Source: Rhodospirillaceae bacterium (GTDB taxonomy: Bacteria > Pseudomonadota > Alphaproteobacteria > UBA8366 > Aestuariispiraceae). Taken from it: 64,000 bases of DNA. The stretch spans positions 505,679 through 569,678 of the forward strand of contig PAQY01000012.1 in the NCBI GenBank assembly GCA_002709955.1. Direction: 5' to 3'. Positions 16,066-25,202 of this stretch are shown in pieces (the stretch's first letter is position 1; each line of letters starts with the position of its first letter). A program made the position numbers and the translations under genes. The notes under the pieces were generated by a model. The model was given only the letters and a program-made list of their open reading frames with translations, made no database searches and was not told where the DNA came from.

Positions 16066-18096
16066 CTATCGCCCTGCCAATTCCAGCGCCTGGAACATCT
16101 GGCTGATCGTATCAATCACCCGCGCGCTGGCAGCATAGGCATTCTGAAGCACGGTCAGCCGCGCCATTTCTTCATCAATGTTCACACCAACCTCGTCGCG
16201 CAGGGCCTGATTCAAACCCGCGCGCAGGCCTTCACTTTCTTGGGCATCCAGTGTTGCGCGTTCAGCCCGCTGCGACAACCCGGTCAGAATACCATTGGTC
16301 AGACCGGTATAGTCAGTATTGGCAATCGTGCTGGCAGATCCGGTGATCGACCGATTGCTGCTGTTTAAGGCTGACAGGATTTCCGTTCGGTTGCCGGTGC
16401 GCAGGGACAGACTGTTATTAGCCAGTCCGGTGGTGAGCGCCAGATTGGTCCGGTCCACATCCATGGGGGTGTTTCCGGCCTCTGCCACAAAGAATGTTGC
16501 ACTTTGTCCCGCCGTTGCCGTACCGCGAATGCTAGCAGATGTCCCGTTCACGGTGAATCCCAGCGCGGTCAGGGGGGTGTTATTCGTATTGGTCAGGGCC
16601 AAAGCGCCGGCTCTGCTGGTGACTTCCAGGACATTTCCATCCCCGATGCGGGCATACATGCCATCCTGGGCGTTGATCGTATCCAGCATGGTCTGCACCG
16701 TATCACCGGCACCGACCGTATAGGTGACGGCCCCGCCCAAGGCCGTGTTGTTGAAGCTGAAGGAATCTCCCACGGCGATCCCGTTAATGCTGCTCATCAC
16801 CGTTCCGGTGGTCAGCGGGACTGTCCCCTGACTGCGCTCTGCTTCATACGCAAAGGCCAGGGTATCATCGGTATCGGCGGCAATCTGTGTTGTCGAAAGA
16901 CCAAATTCCGCAGCGGCGGTTCCCCCAATCGTGAATTCCCCGCCATCGCTTAGGATTTGCAAACGGCCATGGCCATCAACCCGGGCGCGGACTTGATTGA
17001 GTGCGTTGATATTGGCGACCACGGTGTCGATACTGTCGCCCGCATTGACGGCCACGGTCCCTTGCAGGGCACCACCGACCGTGAAGGTTAAGGTATTTCC
17101 AGCCGTAATGGTGCCGCTGCCTGTTAGGTCGGCATTGGCATCGACAAAAGTTGTACCAGAGGTTCGCGCAGTCGAGTTGTCCGCCAGCGAGAAGGCCAGT
17201 TCATCCAACTGATTGCGCAGTTTCTGGATGGTACCGGTTCCCGAATCCTGGCTGGACTGTGCGGTAGAATCCGTGCGGATAAAGTTTGCCAATGCTCCAA
17301 GCTGGCCGTCGGGCAATTTGTCGCTGGTTAACAGATTGGTGCTGTTGGATCCAGAAATGGTCAGGGATCGCGTTGCCTCATCCCAGGTGAAGGTCTCCGG
17401 GCTGGCATCAACCAGGATCAATCCTGATGTTGTGTAGACTGCCATGGAGCCATCATCACGCTCAAATGTCCGCAACTGTGAGATGCTGGACAGCTTGGTA
17501 ATTTGGGCATCGCGCTGATTTTCAAGCGCTGTCGTCGACCGACCGGCAGATTGTTCGACAACGATCTTATTGTTCAACGTATCAATTTCTGTAATGGCGC
17601 TGTTGGCATCATTGACCACTAGGCTGACATCCCGAAGCACCTGATTTTCGATCAAATCCAGGCCGTCGGACAGGCGGGTGATTTCAGACGTAAGATTATT
17701 GGCGGCGATCAGAACATCATTCTCGGCGGCATCGCTCTCTGGCGTGGCTTCCAATGCCTTAAAAGCGGTGCGCAAACGCTCGATGCTGTCGACCAGCGGG
17801 GTCTGACCGTTGATGGTTCCGGTCAATTGTTCCAATTGCTGAAACAGCTTGTCGCGCATTTGATCCGCAGAAGCGACAGTGGTCTGTTGAAACAGATCGC
17901 GCAGCAGGCCGGAATTGGCAGCGCGCGTGATATCACTGACCAGAACGCCGCCGTATTGCAGGTTCTCAAACTTCGTTTCGCGGCGGTTATAGTTTTCATT
18001 ATTCGCGTTTGCGACGTTGTCAGACACAACGCGCGTGGCAGAATTTAGGGCATTCACCGAAGTGATTGCGACGTTAAGGGCGCCAAACAGGGACAT
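16066..18096 (-). CDS. flgK: Flagellar hook-associated protein 1
   Basis: A 676-residue secreted junction protein between hook and filament. The N-terminal helix MSLFGALNVAITSVNALN and the DNVANANNENYNRR block are the FlgK-type rod/hook signature. The long middle is Thr/Gly/Ala-rich surface domain, and the C terminus (LTVLQNAYAASARVIDTISQMFQAL) forms the second half of the D0 coiled coil. Export needs FlgN, encoded just upstream. AGGAAAGG precedes the ATG. It is the last flagellar gene of the flgI operon; a Gfo/Idh gene follows instead of flgL. Confidence 0.95.
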   Translation of the reverse strand: MSLFGALNVAITSVNALNSATRVVSDNVANANNENYNRRETKFENLQYGGVLVSDITRAANSGLLRDLFQQTTVASADQMRDKLFQQLEQLTGTINGQTPLVDSIERLRTAFKALEATPESDAAENDVLIAANNLTSEITRLSDGLDLIENQVLRDVSLVVNDANSAITEIDTLNNKIVVEQSAGRSTTALENQRDAQITKLSSISQLRTFERDDGSMAVYTTSGLILVDASPETFTWDEATRSLTISGSNSTNLLTSDKLPDGQLGALANFIRTDSTAQSSQDSGTGTIQKLRNQLDELAFSLADNSTARTSGTTFVDANADLTGSGTITAGNTLTFTVGGALQGTVAVNAGDSIDTVVANINALNQVRARVDGHGRLQILSDGGEFTIGGTAAAEFGLSTTQIAADTDDTLAFAYEAERSQGTVPLTTGTVMSSINGIAVGDSFSFNNTALGGAVTYTVGAGDTVQTMLDTINAQDGMYARIGDGNVLEVTSRAGALALTNTNNTPLTALGFTVNGTSASIRGTATAGQSATFFVAEAGNTPMDVDRTNLALTTGLANNSLSLRTGNRTEILSALNSSNRSITGSASTIANTDYTGLTNGILTGLSQRAERATLDAQESEGLRAGLNQALRDEVGVNIDEEMARLTVLQNAYAASARVIDTISQMFQALELAGR

Positions 18097-18208
18097 TTTC
18101 TTTGCCTTTCCTGAACGCTGTATCCGTGATCTTGAAGAGGACCGTTTCTACGTCCTGGATATTCGAGCCACGGGGCGTTGTGTATTGATGCGAATATTGT
18201 TTTCGCGG

Positions 18209-18637
18209 TTAAATTTCTCGGTTCATGGCGATTGGGGCCGCAGCGCGTCCGTTGGATATGGCGCCCTGGCGCCCATATCCTGGAATATCGCCAGCGGCCT
18301 GTTTTGCGGCCTCAATGATCCGATTGACGACGTGTTGGCTGGATTTCGTCAGGATTTCCAGCTTCCGGCGATTGACGGTCATCAGGGCTTCAAATTTTTC
18401 CGCCAGGGCTTGTAATTGGCTGCGCAAGTCGTCGCTTAAAGCCGCAGAGAACCCTGGATCTTGCGCGATGGCTTCGACATGATCGGTGTAATGTTTAAAC
18501 AGGGCCTGCTTTTCTTCGACAACCGGGCTTAAATCTTCAGCGCGCGGCGTTTCCAACAGCTTGTTTTCCTTTTCCAGAACAACGACCAGATCTTCCATCA
18601 ATTCGATCAGGTTATGGGCGCGTATGGTTGCGTTCAT
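18209..18637 (-). CDS. flgN: FlgN-like flagellar export chaperone
   Basis: A 142-residue helical protein with heptad-like leucines in MEDLVVVLEKENKLL and a second helix pair (LQALAEKFEALMTVNRRKLEIL), the layout of FlgN family chaperones that hold FlgK and FlgL C termini before export. The sequence is divergent, so the call rests on length, helical pattern and position between rod-binding FlgJ and FlgK. It overlaps the upstream gene by four bases, indicating translational coupling; 112 bases separate it from flgK. Confidence 0.75.
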   Translation of the reverse strand: MNATIRAHNLIELMEDLVVVLEKENKLLETPRAEDLSPVVEEKQALFKHYTDHVEAIAQDPGFSAALSDDLRSQLQALAEKFEALMTVNRRKLEILTKSSQHVVNRIIEAAKQAAGDIPGYGRQGAISNGRAAAPIAMNREI

Positions 18638-18993
18638 TGGGAAATCTCCCCTGTGGTGTTGGTGGCGGTTTTGGATTGGGCCTCCTGGATTTTCAGCATC
18701 TCTTTCGCAACGGTATCGGCGATGCCCAGCGATCCCTGTTGCGCGATAAGTTGGCCGAATTCCTGAACCATCATGGATTGGTAAATGCCTTCGGCATGAC
18801 CGCCGCCAAACATGCTGTCATTCGACACTTCGGCGAACATCGGCTCCAGCATCTGCTGGGCGAAGACGGCTTCAAATTCGATGGCGGATTTCTTGATCGC
18901 GTCGGGCGTGCCGTCCATGGGCATTCTTGGCTTTGCCGCAAATGCCTGATTGCGTGCACTGTCCAGAAGCATTTGGCTGCTGGTATCAATCAT
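18634..18993 (-). CDS. flgJ: Rod-binding protein, FlgJ N-terminal type
   Basis: A 119-residue protein corresponding to the N-terminal rod-capping domain of FlgJ: KKSAIEFEAVFAQQMLEPMF, then GGHAEGIYQSMMVQEFGQLIA. The C-terminal muramidase domain of enteric FlgJ is absent, as is usual in alphaproteobacteria where a separate lytic enzyme is used. It starts inside the flgI stop and overlaps flgN by four bases. It helps assemble the rod in the periplasm. Confidence 0.88.
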   Translation of the reverse strand: MIDTSSQMLLDSARNQAFAAKPRMPMDGTPDAIKKSAIEFEAVFAQQMLEPMFAEVSNDSMFGGGHAEGIYQSMMVQEFGQLIAQQGSLGIADTVAKEMLKIQEAQSKTATNTTGEISQ

Positions 18994-20174
18994 TACATCA
19001 CCTCGATTTCTGCTTGCAGGGCACCGGATGCCTTGATTGCCTGCAGGATTGTGATCATGTCGCGCGGCCCAACCCCCAGGGAGTTCAGGCCATTCACAAC
19101 TTCCTGCAATTCAACTGTTCCAGGGATTAAGCCCAGGCGGCGGTCTTCCTGTTCATCCACCGTGACTTCTGTGCGGGGCACAACTTCGGTCGTGCCAGTA
19201 TTGGAAAAGGGTGTGGGCTGCGACACTTGCGGGGTTTCCGTGATGCGTACCGTCAGATTGCCCTGGGCCACGGCGACCGTGCTGATCCCAACATTTGCGC
19301 CCATCACGATAACGCCAGACTGTTCGTCGATGACCACGCGGGCGATCTGGTCCGGCTCTACGCGTAACTGCTCAATATCGGTCAAAAGCTCAACCAATTC
19401 GCCGTTATAGCTGGGGGGGATGTTCAACTGAACCGTGCTCAGGTCCGTCGCCTTGGCTGTGGGTTCGCCGACAAAGGCATCAATAGCGCGGGCAATGCGG
19501 CGCGCAGTGGTGAAATCGGGATTGCGCAGGTTTAGTTTAACCTGGTTCAACTGGGCCAGTTCAAAGGGAATTTCCCGCTCGATAATGGCACCATTGGAAA
19601 TCCGTCCAGAGGTCGGAACACCTTTTACAACGGTTTCTGCCGCGCCTTGTGCAGAAAAACCACCAACGGCGACTGTTCCTTGAGAGACCGCATAAATCTC
19701 ACCATCAGCGCCCAGCATCGGGGTGACAAGCAAGGTTCCGCCCAACAGGCTGTCTGCATCGCCCATTGACGATACGGTTACGTCAACGCGGGACCCTTGG
19801 CGCGAAAACGGTGGCAAGGTTGCGGTCACCATGACGGCGGCGATATTGTCGGTATCCAGATCAGTGTCACTGGCGTTAACGCCCATGCGCTGCAACATTC
19901 CAACCAGGCTTTCCCGGGTGAAAACCGCACTGTCCAGGCTGTCCCCCGTACCGTTCAGACCAACCACAAGGCCATAGCCGACCAGCATGTTGTCCCGCAC
20001 GCCTTCAATATCGACGATATCCTTAATCCGCGATTGCGCGGCGGCTTCTGCCGGAACCAGGGCCCATCCTAGAATGAGCGCCAGTATCGCCAGGAAAAAG
20101 CGTCCAATTCGGGCCATTGGACGTGTTCTGATGTCGCCATAGCCTGCGGATCGTTTTGTGAAATCTCTGGTCAT
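18993..20174 (-). CDS. flgI: Flagellar P-ring protein
   Basis: A periplasmic ring subunit of about 393 residues. It has a Sec signal (RFFLAILALILGWALVPAEAAA) and the classic FlgI blocks: RIKDIVDIEGVRDNMLVGYGLVVGL, GTGDS, TATLPPFSRQGSR and the C-terminal NGLNSLGVGPRDMI. Starts at 20174 and 20183 are both in frame; neither ribosome site is decisive because the leader is a GAGAG-rich run. A sigma-54-like promoter (20229-20244) precedes it, and fliX is divergent. It heads flgI-flgJ-flgN-flgK. Confidence 0.95.
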   Translation of the reverse strand: MTRDFTKRSAGYGDIRTRPMARIGRFFLAILALILGWALVPAEAAAQSRIKDIVDIEGVRDNMLVGYGLVVGLNGTGDSLDSAVFTRESLVGMLQRMGVNASDTDLDTDNIAAVMVTATLPPFSRQGSRVDVTVSSMGDADSLLGGTLLVTPMLGADGEIYAVSQGTVAVGGFSAQGAAETVVKGVPTSGRISNGAIIEREIPFELAQLNQVKLNLRNPDFTTARRIARAIDAFVGEPTAKATDLSTVQLNIPPSYNGELVELLTDIEQLRVEPDQIARVVIDEQSGVIVMGANVGISTVAVAQGNLTVRITETPQVSQPTPFSNTGTTEVVPRTEVTVDEQEDRRLGLIPGTVELQEVVNGLNSLGVGPRDMITILQAIKASGALQAEIEVM

Positions 20175-20228
20175 GTCTCTCATCTCTCATTTCGGGCTGG
20201 GTAAACACACCCGTCTCACAGAGAGTTA

Positions 20229-20244
20229 TGCGAAACCCGTGCCA
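20229..20244 (-). promoter_or_regulatory. Sigma-54-like promoter of flgI operon
   Basis: The minus strand reads TGGCACG, four bases, then TCGCA, with correct GG-to-GC spacing. The -12 element has one mismatch (TCGC for TTGC). It lies 55 bases before flgI, similar in placement to the two perfect sites before flgF and flgB. Confidence 0.7.
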
Positions 20245-20421
20245 GATTTTGAATTCGGACAAGATGTTGATTTTATTATAATATGTATTTGATTTCAGGA
20301 TTGGTGTCGCGGTTTAGGCAAGACTTGCCGGGTGCCATTGCGCTTGATTCCGGGTGGGAATCGGCGCGCAGTTACAAACACAGGGATTTCCCCTGCGGCG
20401 CAAAATGGATACACTGTAACG

Positions 20422-20886
20422 ATGAAAGTCGACGGACCCGGATCATCAGGAAAGCTAAGTCAGTCCAAGAAAACCGCCAAAACCGGCGGGACGACAGGGG
20501 CAGGCTTCTCCAATGCCCTGCGACAGGCTGATGGTGGGGGCGATGATACGGTCGACAGCACCGGTGGTCTGGCGGGCGGTGCAGGCGTCAGTTCAATTGA
20601 TGCCTTGCTGGCCTTGCAGGGTGTGGACGGCGTTGACGCCACACAACCGGATGCCAAACGACGCAACAAGGCGGCGCTGGATCGGGGCGAAGACCTATTG
20701 GATCAATTGGATGAGATACGGATTGGCCTGTTGTCCGGCGGATTATCGCGACAGCGCCTGGTGCAATTGCAGGCAGCCTTGAGCCAGCGCGCCAGTGGTG
20801 CTTTGGATCCAAAAGTGAAATCACTGGTCGATGATATTGAGCTGCGCGTCGCCGTTGAACTGGCAAAACATGGGCAGGTCGATTGA
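20422..20886 (+). CDS. fliX: Flagellar assembly regulator FliX
   Basis: A 154-residue protein beginning MKVDGPGSSGKL, with the middle IDALLALQGVD and the helical C terminus RRNKAALDRGEDLLDQLDEIRIGLLSG and DDIELRVAVELAK that define alphaproteobacterial FliX. In Caulobacter FliX couples basal-body assembly to the sigma-54 activator FlbD. Divergence from flgI is the same arrangement as there. The ribosome site is weak. No FlbD gene is in the window, but the sigma-54 promoters imply one elsewhere. Confidence 0.92.
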   Translation: MKVDGPGSSGKLSQSKKTAKTGGTTGAGFSNALRQADGGGDDTVDSTGGLAGGAGVSSIDALLALQGVDGVDATQPDAKRRNKAALDRGEDLLDQLDEIRIGLLSGGLSRQRLVQLQAALSQRASGALDPKVKSLVDDIELRVAVELAKHGQVD

Positions 20887-21029
20887 CCTGTTTGCGCGTG
20901 AAAGCGGGTCTTGTGTGCATCTGCGAGATGCGACGAAAAATCTCAAAAGAAATGTGTTGTAATGACCTGCTTTGGGCCATATAAGCCGCCGGTCTTAAAG
21001 TATAGGACGCATTTGACCGGGAGATTGGC

Positions 21030-21500
21030 ATGTCGGGCAGTGAAGCTACGAGCAATACCAGTATAAACCCGAAAGCGACTGTGTCGTCGCCCTTGCTGCC
21101 GCCGGACTATCGGCCCAGTGAGTCTGAAGAGTTCATGAACCCTCTTCAGAAAGAGTATTTCCGCCAGAAGCTGTTGAATTGGCGTGCAGATCTGCTGAGA
21201 GAATCTTCAGAAACGCTTGAAAGCATGCAGTCGGAAAGCTTGGCACAGCCGGACTTGACGGACCGCGCGTCGATGGAAACCGATCGTGCGATTGAACTGC
21301 GCACCCGCGACCGGGAGCGTAAACTGATCGCCAAGATCGATTCGGCGCTGGAGCGAATTGAAGACGATAGCTACGGCTATTGCGAAGAAACCGGTGAGCC
21401 GATTTCGCTGCGCCGGTTAGAGGCCCGACCGATTGCGGTTCTGAGCCTGGAAGCACAGGAACATCACGAACGGATGGAACGGCTGCATCGGGAAGATTAA
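21030..21500 (+). CDS. dksA: RNA polymerase-binding transcription factor DksA
   Basis: A 156-residue RNA polymerase secondary-channel protein. The coiled-coil tip acidic motif DxxDxA is present as D75-L-T-D78-R-A80. The zinc-finger region GYCEETGEPISLRRLEARP keeps only one cysteine (C118); the other ligand positions are T121, S139 and A142, so zinc binding is unlikely, as known for several alphaproteobacterial DksA proteins. The N-terminal 30 residues are an extension. GGGAG precedes the ATG, and a strong terminator follows. It mediates the stringent response with ppGpp. Confidence 0.93.
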   Translation: MSGSEATSNTSINPKATVSSPLLPPDYRPSESEEFMNPLQKEYFRQKLLNWRADLLRESSETLESMQSESLAQPDLTDRASMETDRAIELRTRDRERKLIAKIDSALERIEDDSYGYCEETGEPISLRRLEARPIAVLSLEAQEHHERMERLHRED

Positions 21501-21541
21501 GATCATCGCCCCGATGTCAGCATGACGCCGACAAGAATACC

Positions 21542-21578
21542 AAAGGCCCGCCTGGATATAAATCCGGCGGGCCTTTTT
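21542..21578 (+). terminator. Rho-independent terminator of dksA
   Basis: Stem AAAGGCCCGCC/GGCGGGCCTTT with a 13-base loop, then a T-run, 41 bases after the dksA stop. Confidence 0.9.
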
Positions 21579-21616
21579 CGTTATCAGCCTGTTTTGGATC
21601 AAACCTGTATCAGGGG

Positions 21617-21653
21617 TAAAAATAAGGGGGCCCGACCATGTTGGTCAGGCCCC
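21617..21653 (-). terminator. Rho-independent terminator of flgFGAH operon
   Basis: On the minus strand a GGGGCCTGACC/GGTCGGGCCCC stem is followed by TTATTTTTAC, about 85 bases after the flgH stop. It is convergent with the dksA terminator. Confidence 0.85.
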
Positions 21654-21668
21654 ATTCGGAATCGCCGC

Positions 21669-21690
21669 GAGAGAGAGAGGAGAGAGAGAG
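21669..21690. repeat. GA dinucleotide tract
   Basis: Eleven GA-type dinucleotides with one interruption, between the flgH stop and its terminator. Similar GAGAGA-rich runs occur just before several flagellar start codons. Confidence 0.7.
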
Positions 21691-21736
21691 TACGCGGGCG
21701 AAACCGAAACTGTGGGTCCCAATGCGGAACCGTTAT

Positions 21737-22507
21737 TTAGAAGGGCATGATCACATCCATGATCTGGGTGCCCCAGCGGGGTTGTTGGAAATCGCTGACC
21801 TGGCCGCGCCCGCCATAGGCAAGTCTGGCTTCAGCAATCTTTTCGTAGCTGACCGTGTTGGCGGTCGAAATATCCTGGGGTCGGATGACCCCCGCGATTT
21901 GGAGTTCCCGCAATTCATAGTTCACCCGGGTTTCCTGGCGCCCTTGAATGACCAGATTGCCATTGGGCAGAACCTGGGTCACGACGGCTGCGACGCTGAC
22001 CGAAATGGCTTCCTGTCGATCGATAGCGCCACCGCCTGAATTGTTGGTCTGGCCGTCGAATGCCAACAGGGCTGCAGGATTTACCGCTTCGGGCAGGACG
22101 GAATTCAGGGCATTTTCATATCCCAGCAAGCTGTCGATATCGACATTTTCGGAATTATTCCTGGTCCGGGTTGTCGAATTGTCCAACTGCGCGTTCTCGT
22201 CAATATCGATCACAACGGTAACAATATCGCCAATGTCGGATGCCCGAAGATCCTTAAAGAAGGCCCGACTGCCGGGACGCCATAACGAATTTGGCATGTA
22301 TGACGCCGTTACTGGTTTTGGCATTGGCATCGTCACCTGCTGGTAATTCGGGTCATAGGTTGGGTTCGCCACGGGGTTCATCGCGGGTTCTTGCCCCACG
22401 GCGGCCAGACGTTCCATTGTATTGCAACCGACCAAAAGGGCGCTTGCCAATGTCAGACAGGCTAATGTTCTCAGGCGCGCCTGTGGGCTGCGTGTGGGGT
22501 GGTTCAT
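21737..22507 (-). CDS. flgH: Flagellar L-ring lipoprotein
   Basis: A 256-residue outer-membrane ring lipoprotein. The signal ends in a lipobox (SALLVGCNTM, Cys acylated). Conserved blocks are SLWRPGSRAFFKDLRASDIGDIVTVVIDI, then LPNGNLVIQGRQETRVNYE and IRPQDISTANTVS. Start at MNHPTRS, with GAGGAGAG upstream. It is last in flgF-flgG-flgA-flgH and is followed by a terminator. It forms the bushing around the rod in the outer membrane together with LPS. Confidence 0.95.
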   Translation of the reverse strand: MNHPTRSPQARLRTLACLTLASALLVGCNTMERLAAVGQEPAMNPVANPTYDPNYQQVTMPMPKPVTASYMPNSLWRPGSRAFFKDLRASDIGDIVTVVIDIDENAQLDNSTTRTRNNSENVDIDSLLGYENALNSVLPEAVNPAALLAFDGQTNNSGGGAIDRQEAISVSVAAVVTQVLPNGNLVIQGRQETRVNYELRELQIAGVIRPQDISTANTVSYEKIAEARLAYGGRGQVSDFQQPRWGTQIMDVIMPF

Positions 22508-22558
22508 GATGTCTCTCCTCATCTCAATTGCATTCGGCTCAATTGCGTATTGGGCAGA

Positions 22559-23578
22559 TTATTCCGGGCGCATCGCCAGGGGTTGCTGAATTTGAACTTC
22601 AACGCGCCCGGACCCAATTACCACCGCGTCAATTACCGTGTTGCTTTGTGTGTTCTGCACCCGGATGACATCATCCAGGGCACCATCTTCCATAGCCCGA
22701 CCCTGAACGCTGAGCACCATGCGGTCGGTTTGCAGGCTGACGGTGACAATCCGGCCCTTTTCGACAAGGATCGGGGCCCCGACATCACCAGAACGTATCG
22801 GTTTTCCTGATGTCAGCGACCGTCCAACGGATTGCCCGATCAGCTTGCTTTCATCGACAACCAGGTTGGTTCCAAGACCTTCTTCACGCATGCGCACAAT
22901 GGTCAGGTCGCCCGCTTCGATAATATGGTCCTTGCCCAGGCGGCGCGTTGGAACGGGCAGTTCTACCAATCGGTGAAACCGTCCAGAGATATTCATTTTC
23001 TGCAAGGCGCGGCCTTCTGCCGGGGCCAACAATGTTGCTGTGAAGCGTCCGGAATGGGCGTCATAGTCAAACCGTTCCACCCGCGCCGTGGGCGCGACAG
23101 AGCGTGGCAGATGGATCCGGTAAGGACCGCCATCTTCTTCAACTTCAACCAGATCATCCTCGCCTGTGCGTTTGAAGAAGGAGTCCATCAACAGGCCTTC
23201 GATCTGGCTTGATGTGATCACTGAGCTGGGCCGCGTAACGGTCACTGTTTCCGCGGTGCTTGTCGGGCGCCAGTCAATGCCAAAGGTCTTTGCTGCTTTC
23301 CACAACCATACCGCAGGCAGCACCAGTTCCTGTCCTGGTTCCGGTGCACGGATGACGGTGCGGTCCGCATATTGTCCGGCCGGTTCAAACAAATCCCCGA
23401 CATGGATGAATTCTGCATCCACCTGAACGATTGGATTCAGGACAACGGGAACCTTAATCTCTTCCGACTCTGCTTTCTTTCCGGTTTCCGCCAGGGCCGG
23501 GAAAGTCAGGGCGATCATGAACCCGGCCAGGACCAGGGCGTAAATCACGCTCAGGCAATGGTTTGATAACGGTTTCAT
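22559..23578 (-). CDS. flgA: Flagellar P-ring assembly chaperone FlgA
   Basis: A 339-residue periplasmic protein with a signal peptide (VIYALVLAGFMIALTFPALA). The C-terminal SAF-like half shows LPVPTRRLGKDHIIEAGDLTIV, IGQSVGRSLTSGKPIRSGDV and DDVIRVQNTQSNTVIDAVV, the FlgA consensus. FlgA assists FlgI ring formation. It is longer than enteric FlgA (about 219) because of an N-terminal region typical of alphaproteobacteria. AAGGAGAG fixes the start at MKPLSN; 50 bases separate it from flgG. Confidence 0.93.
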   Translation of the reverse strand: MKPLSNHCLSVIYALVLAGFMIALTFPALAETGKKAESEEIKVPVVLNPIVQVDAEFIHVGDLFEPAGQYADRTVIRAPEPGQELVLPAVWLWKAAKTFGIDWRPTSTAETVTVTRPSSVITSSQIEGLLMDSFFKRTGEDDLVEVEEDGGPYRIHLPRSVAPTARVERFDYDAHSGRFTATLLAPAEGRALQKMNISGRFHRLVELPVPTRRLGKDHIIEAGDLTIVRMREEGLGTNLVVDESKLIGQSVGRSLTSGKPIRSGDVGAPILVEKGRIVTVSLQTDRMVLSVQGRAMEDGALDDVIRVQNTQSNTVIDAVVIGSGRVEVQIQQPLAMRPE

Positions 23579-23628
23579 GATCACTCTCCTTATTGTCATC
23601 GGCGTCAGCGGGTGACTAGGTGTCACTG

Positions 23629-24414
23629 TTAGCGAAGGTTCGTCAGGGTCGACATCATCTGATCAGATGTTTCGATTACCTTGGAATTCATCTCATAGGC
23701 GCGTTGGGCGGTAATCAGATTGGTGATTTCTTCCACAACGTTGACGTTTGATGTTTCCAGGAAGCCCTGTTGGATCGTGCCAAATCCGGCCGTTCCAGGC
23801 GCAGCCACTGTTGCGCCCCCAGATGCCGGTGTTTCCAGAAACAGGTTGTCCCCGATGGCCAGCAGACCAGCGTCATTTGGAAAACGCGCCAGTTCCAATT
23901 GCCCAATGTTTGACGGGGCGGTGACACCATCCAGGGATACCAGAACTTCCCCTGAGGCATTGACCGATATATCCACGGCATTCGGCGGTACGGTCAGTCC
24001 GGGTTGAACGGTAAATCCATCCACAGTCACAACATCGCCGTCGCCATCCAATTGAAAGGACCCGGCGCGGGAATAGGCCGTATCGCCGCTGGGCAGGGTG
24101 ATGCGAAAATACCCTTCGCCATTGATGGCAACGTCCAAGGGGTTTTCTGTCAGCGTCAGGTTGCCCTGTTCGGTGATGCGATAGACGGCAGCGGTTTTGA
24201 CCCCCAGGCCGACCTGAACACCGACTGGCACTGTGGTGCTGGCGTCCGAACTGTCGGACCCGACCCGGCGCAGGTTCTGATACAGAAGATCCTGAAACTC
24301 AGCCCGGCGGCGCTGATAAGACGTTGTGTTCATGTTGGCAATGTTGTGGGAGATAACTTCCACATTCAATTGCTGGGCCAACATGCCTGTCGCGCCAATA
24401 CTAAGTGATCGCAT
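23629..24414 (-). CDS. flgG: Flagellar distal rod protein
   Basis: A 261-residue rod subunit. N-terminal LSIGATGMLAQQLNVEVISHNIANMNTTSYQR and C-terminal FLETSNVNVVEEITNLITAQRAYEMNSKVI are textbook FlgG. Length matches the family (about 260). AAAGGAG precedes the ATG. It lies between flgF and flgA in the sigma-54 operon. Confidence 0.97.
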   Translation of the reverse strand: MRSLSIGATGMLAQQLNVEVISHNIANMNTTSYQRRRAEFQDLLYQNLRRVGSDSSDASTTVPVGVQVGLGVKTAAVYRITEQGNLTLTENPLDVAINGEGYFRITLPSGDTAYSRAGSFQLDGDGDVVTVDGFTVQPGLTVPPNAVDISVNASGEVLVSLDGVTAPSNIGQLELARFPNDAGLLAIGDNLFLETPASGGATVAAPGTAGFGTIQQGFLETSNVNVVEEITNLITAQRAYEMNSKVIETSDQMMSTLTNLR

Positions 24415-24473
24415 CTGTCGTCTCCTTTAAAACCTCAGTCGGATAAAGCTGTCAGCGTTTCGCAACAATGCGA

Positions 24474-25202
24474 TTAGCCTTGCGGCGCACGGCCCAGCTT
24501 ATCGATCATGTCTTTAATTCGGTCGTCTTCGCGTTGGATCAGTTTCGCGACACTTTCATGGGCGCGATTGATATCCATCATGCGTGTCAGTTCCAGAACC
24601 GCCTGAACATTGGATCCTTCGATCATGCCCTGCATCATGCTTGGTTGAGCAACCTGTTGCGGATCCACGTCAGGATCGGCGATGAACAATCCATTGGCGG
24701 CCTTGCGAAGCTTCTGTTCGTCTTCAAAGGTCACGACCTGTAACTTGCCCAAAATTCCTTCGTCATTGGAAATGGTGCCATCGCCTGCAATGCTGATCCG
24801 CCCGCCATCTTCTGGAATATTAATGGGACCCGCCTGGCCTTGTACTGGATAGCCTGTCCCGGTCACCAACTGGCCGTTTGCGTCCAACTGAAAGCGCCCG
24901 TGCCGTGTATAGCGTTCTCCCAGGGGGCTATCGACAACGAAGTATCCCTCATCAGACAGGGCGACATCGAAATCATTTCCGGTCGTGGTCAATGGGCCGC
25001 TAGAAAGGTCTCTGGCCGTGCCGACATCCTCAACAAAAGACAGTTTGTCGTCCTTGGTTGGTTTCGCCAGATATTCCTGGAACATCATCCGTTCCGCCTT
25101 AAAAGCCGGGGTGTTGGCATTGGCGATGTTGTTGGCGACAATGTCCATCGACCGGCGAAGGGCCGCCTGACGCGACATGGCTATATAGCTTGTGTTTTCC
25201 AT
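24474..25202 (-). CDS. flgF: Flagellar proximal rod protein FlgF
   Basis: A 242-residue rod protein. It opens MENTSYIAMSRQAALRRSMDIVANNIANANTPAFKAER and has the FDVALSDEGYFVVDSPLGERYTRHGRF block of FlgF. The start at MENTSYI is set by the family N terminus; the upstream extension to 25247 lacks family similarity. A perfect sigma-54 promoter lies 75 bases upstream. First gene of flgF-flgG-flgA-flgH. Confidence 0.95.
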   Translation of the reverse strand: MENTSYIAMSRQAALRRSMDIVANNIANANTPAFKAERMMFQEYLAKPTKDDKLSFVEDVGTARDLSSGPLTTTGNDFDVALSDEGYFVVDSPLGERYTRHGRFQLDANGQLVTGTGYPVQGQAGPINIPEDGGRISIAGDGTISNDEGILGKLQVVTFEDEQKLRKAANGLFIADPDVDPQQVAQPSMMQGMIEGSNVQAVLELTRMMDINRAHESVAKLIQREDDRIKDMIDKLGRAPQG

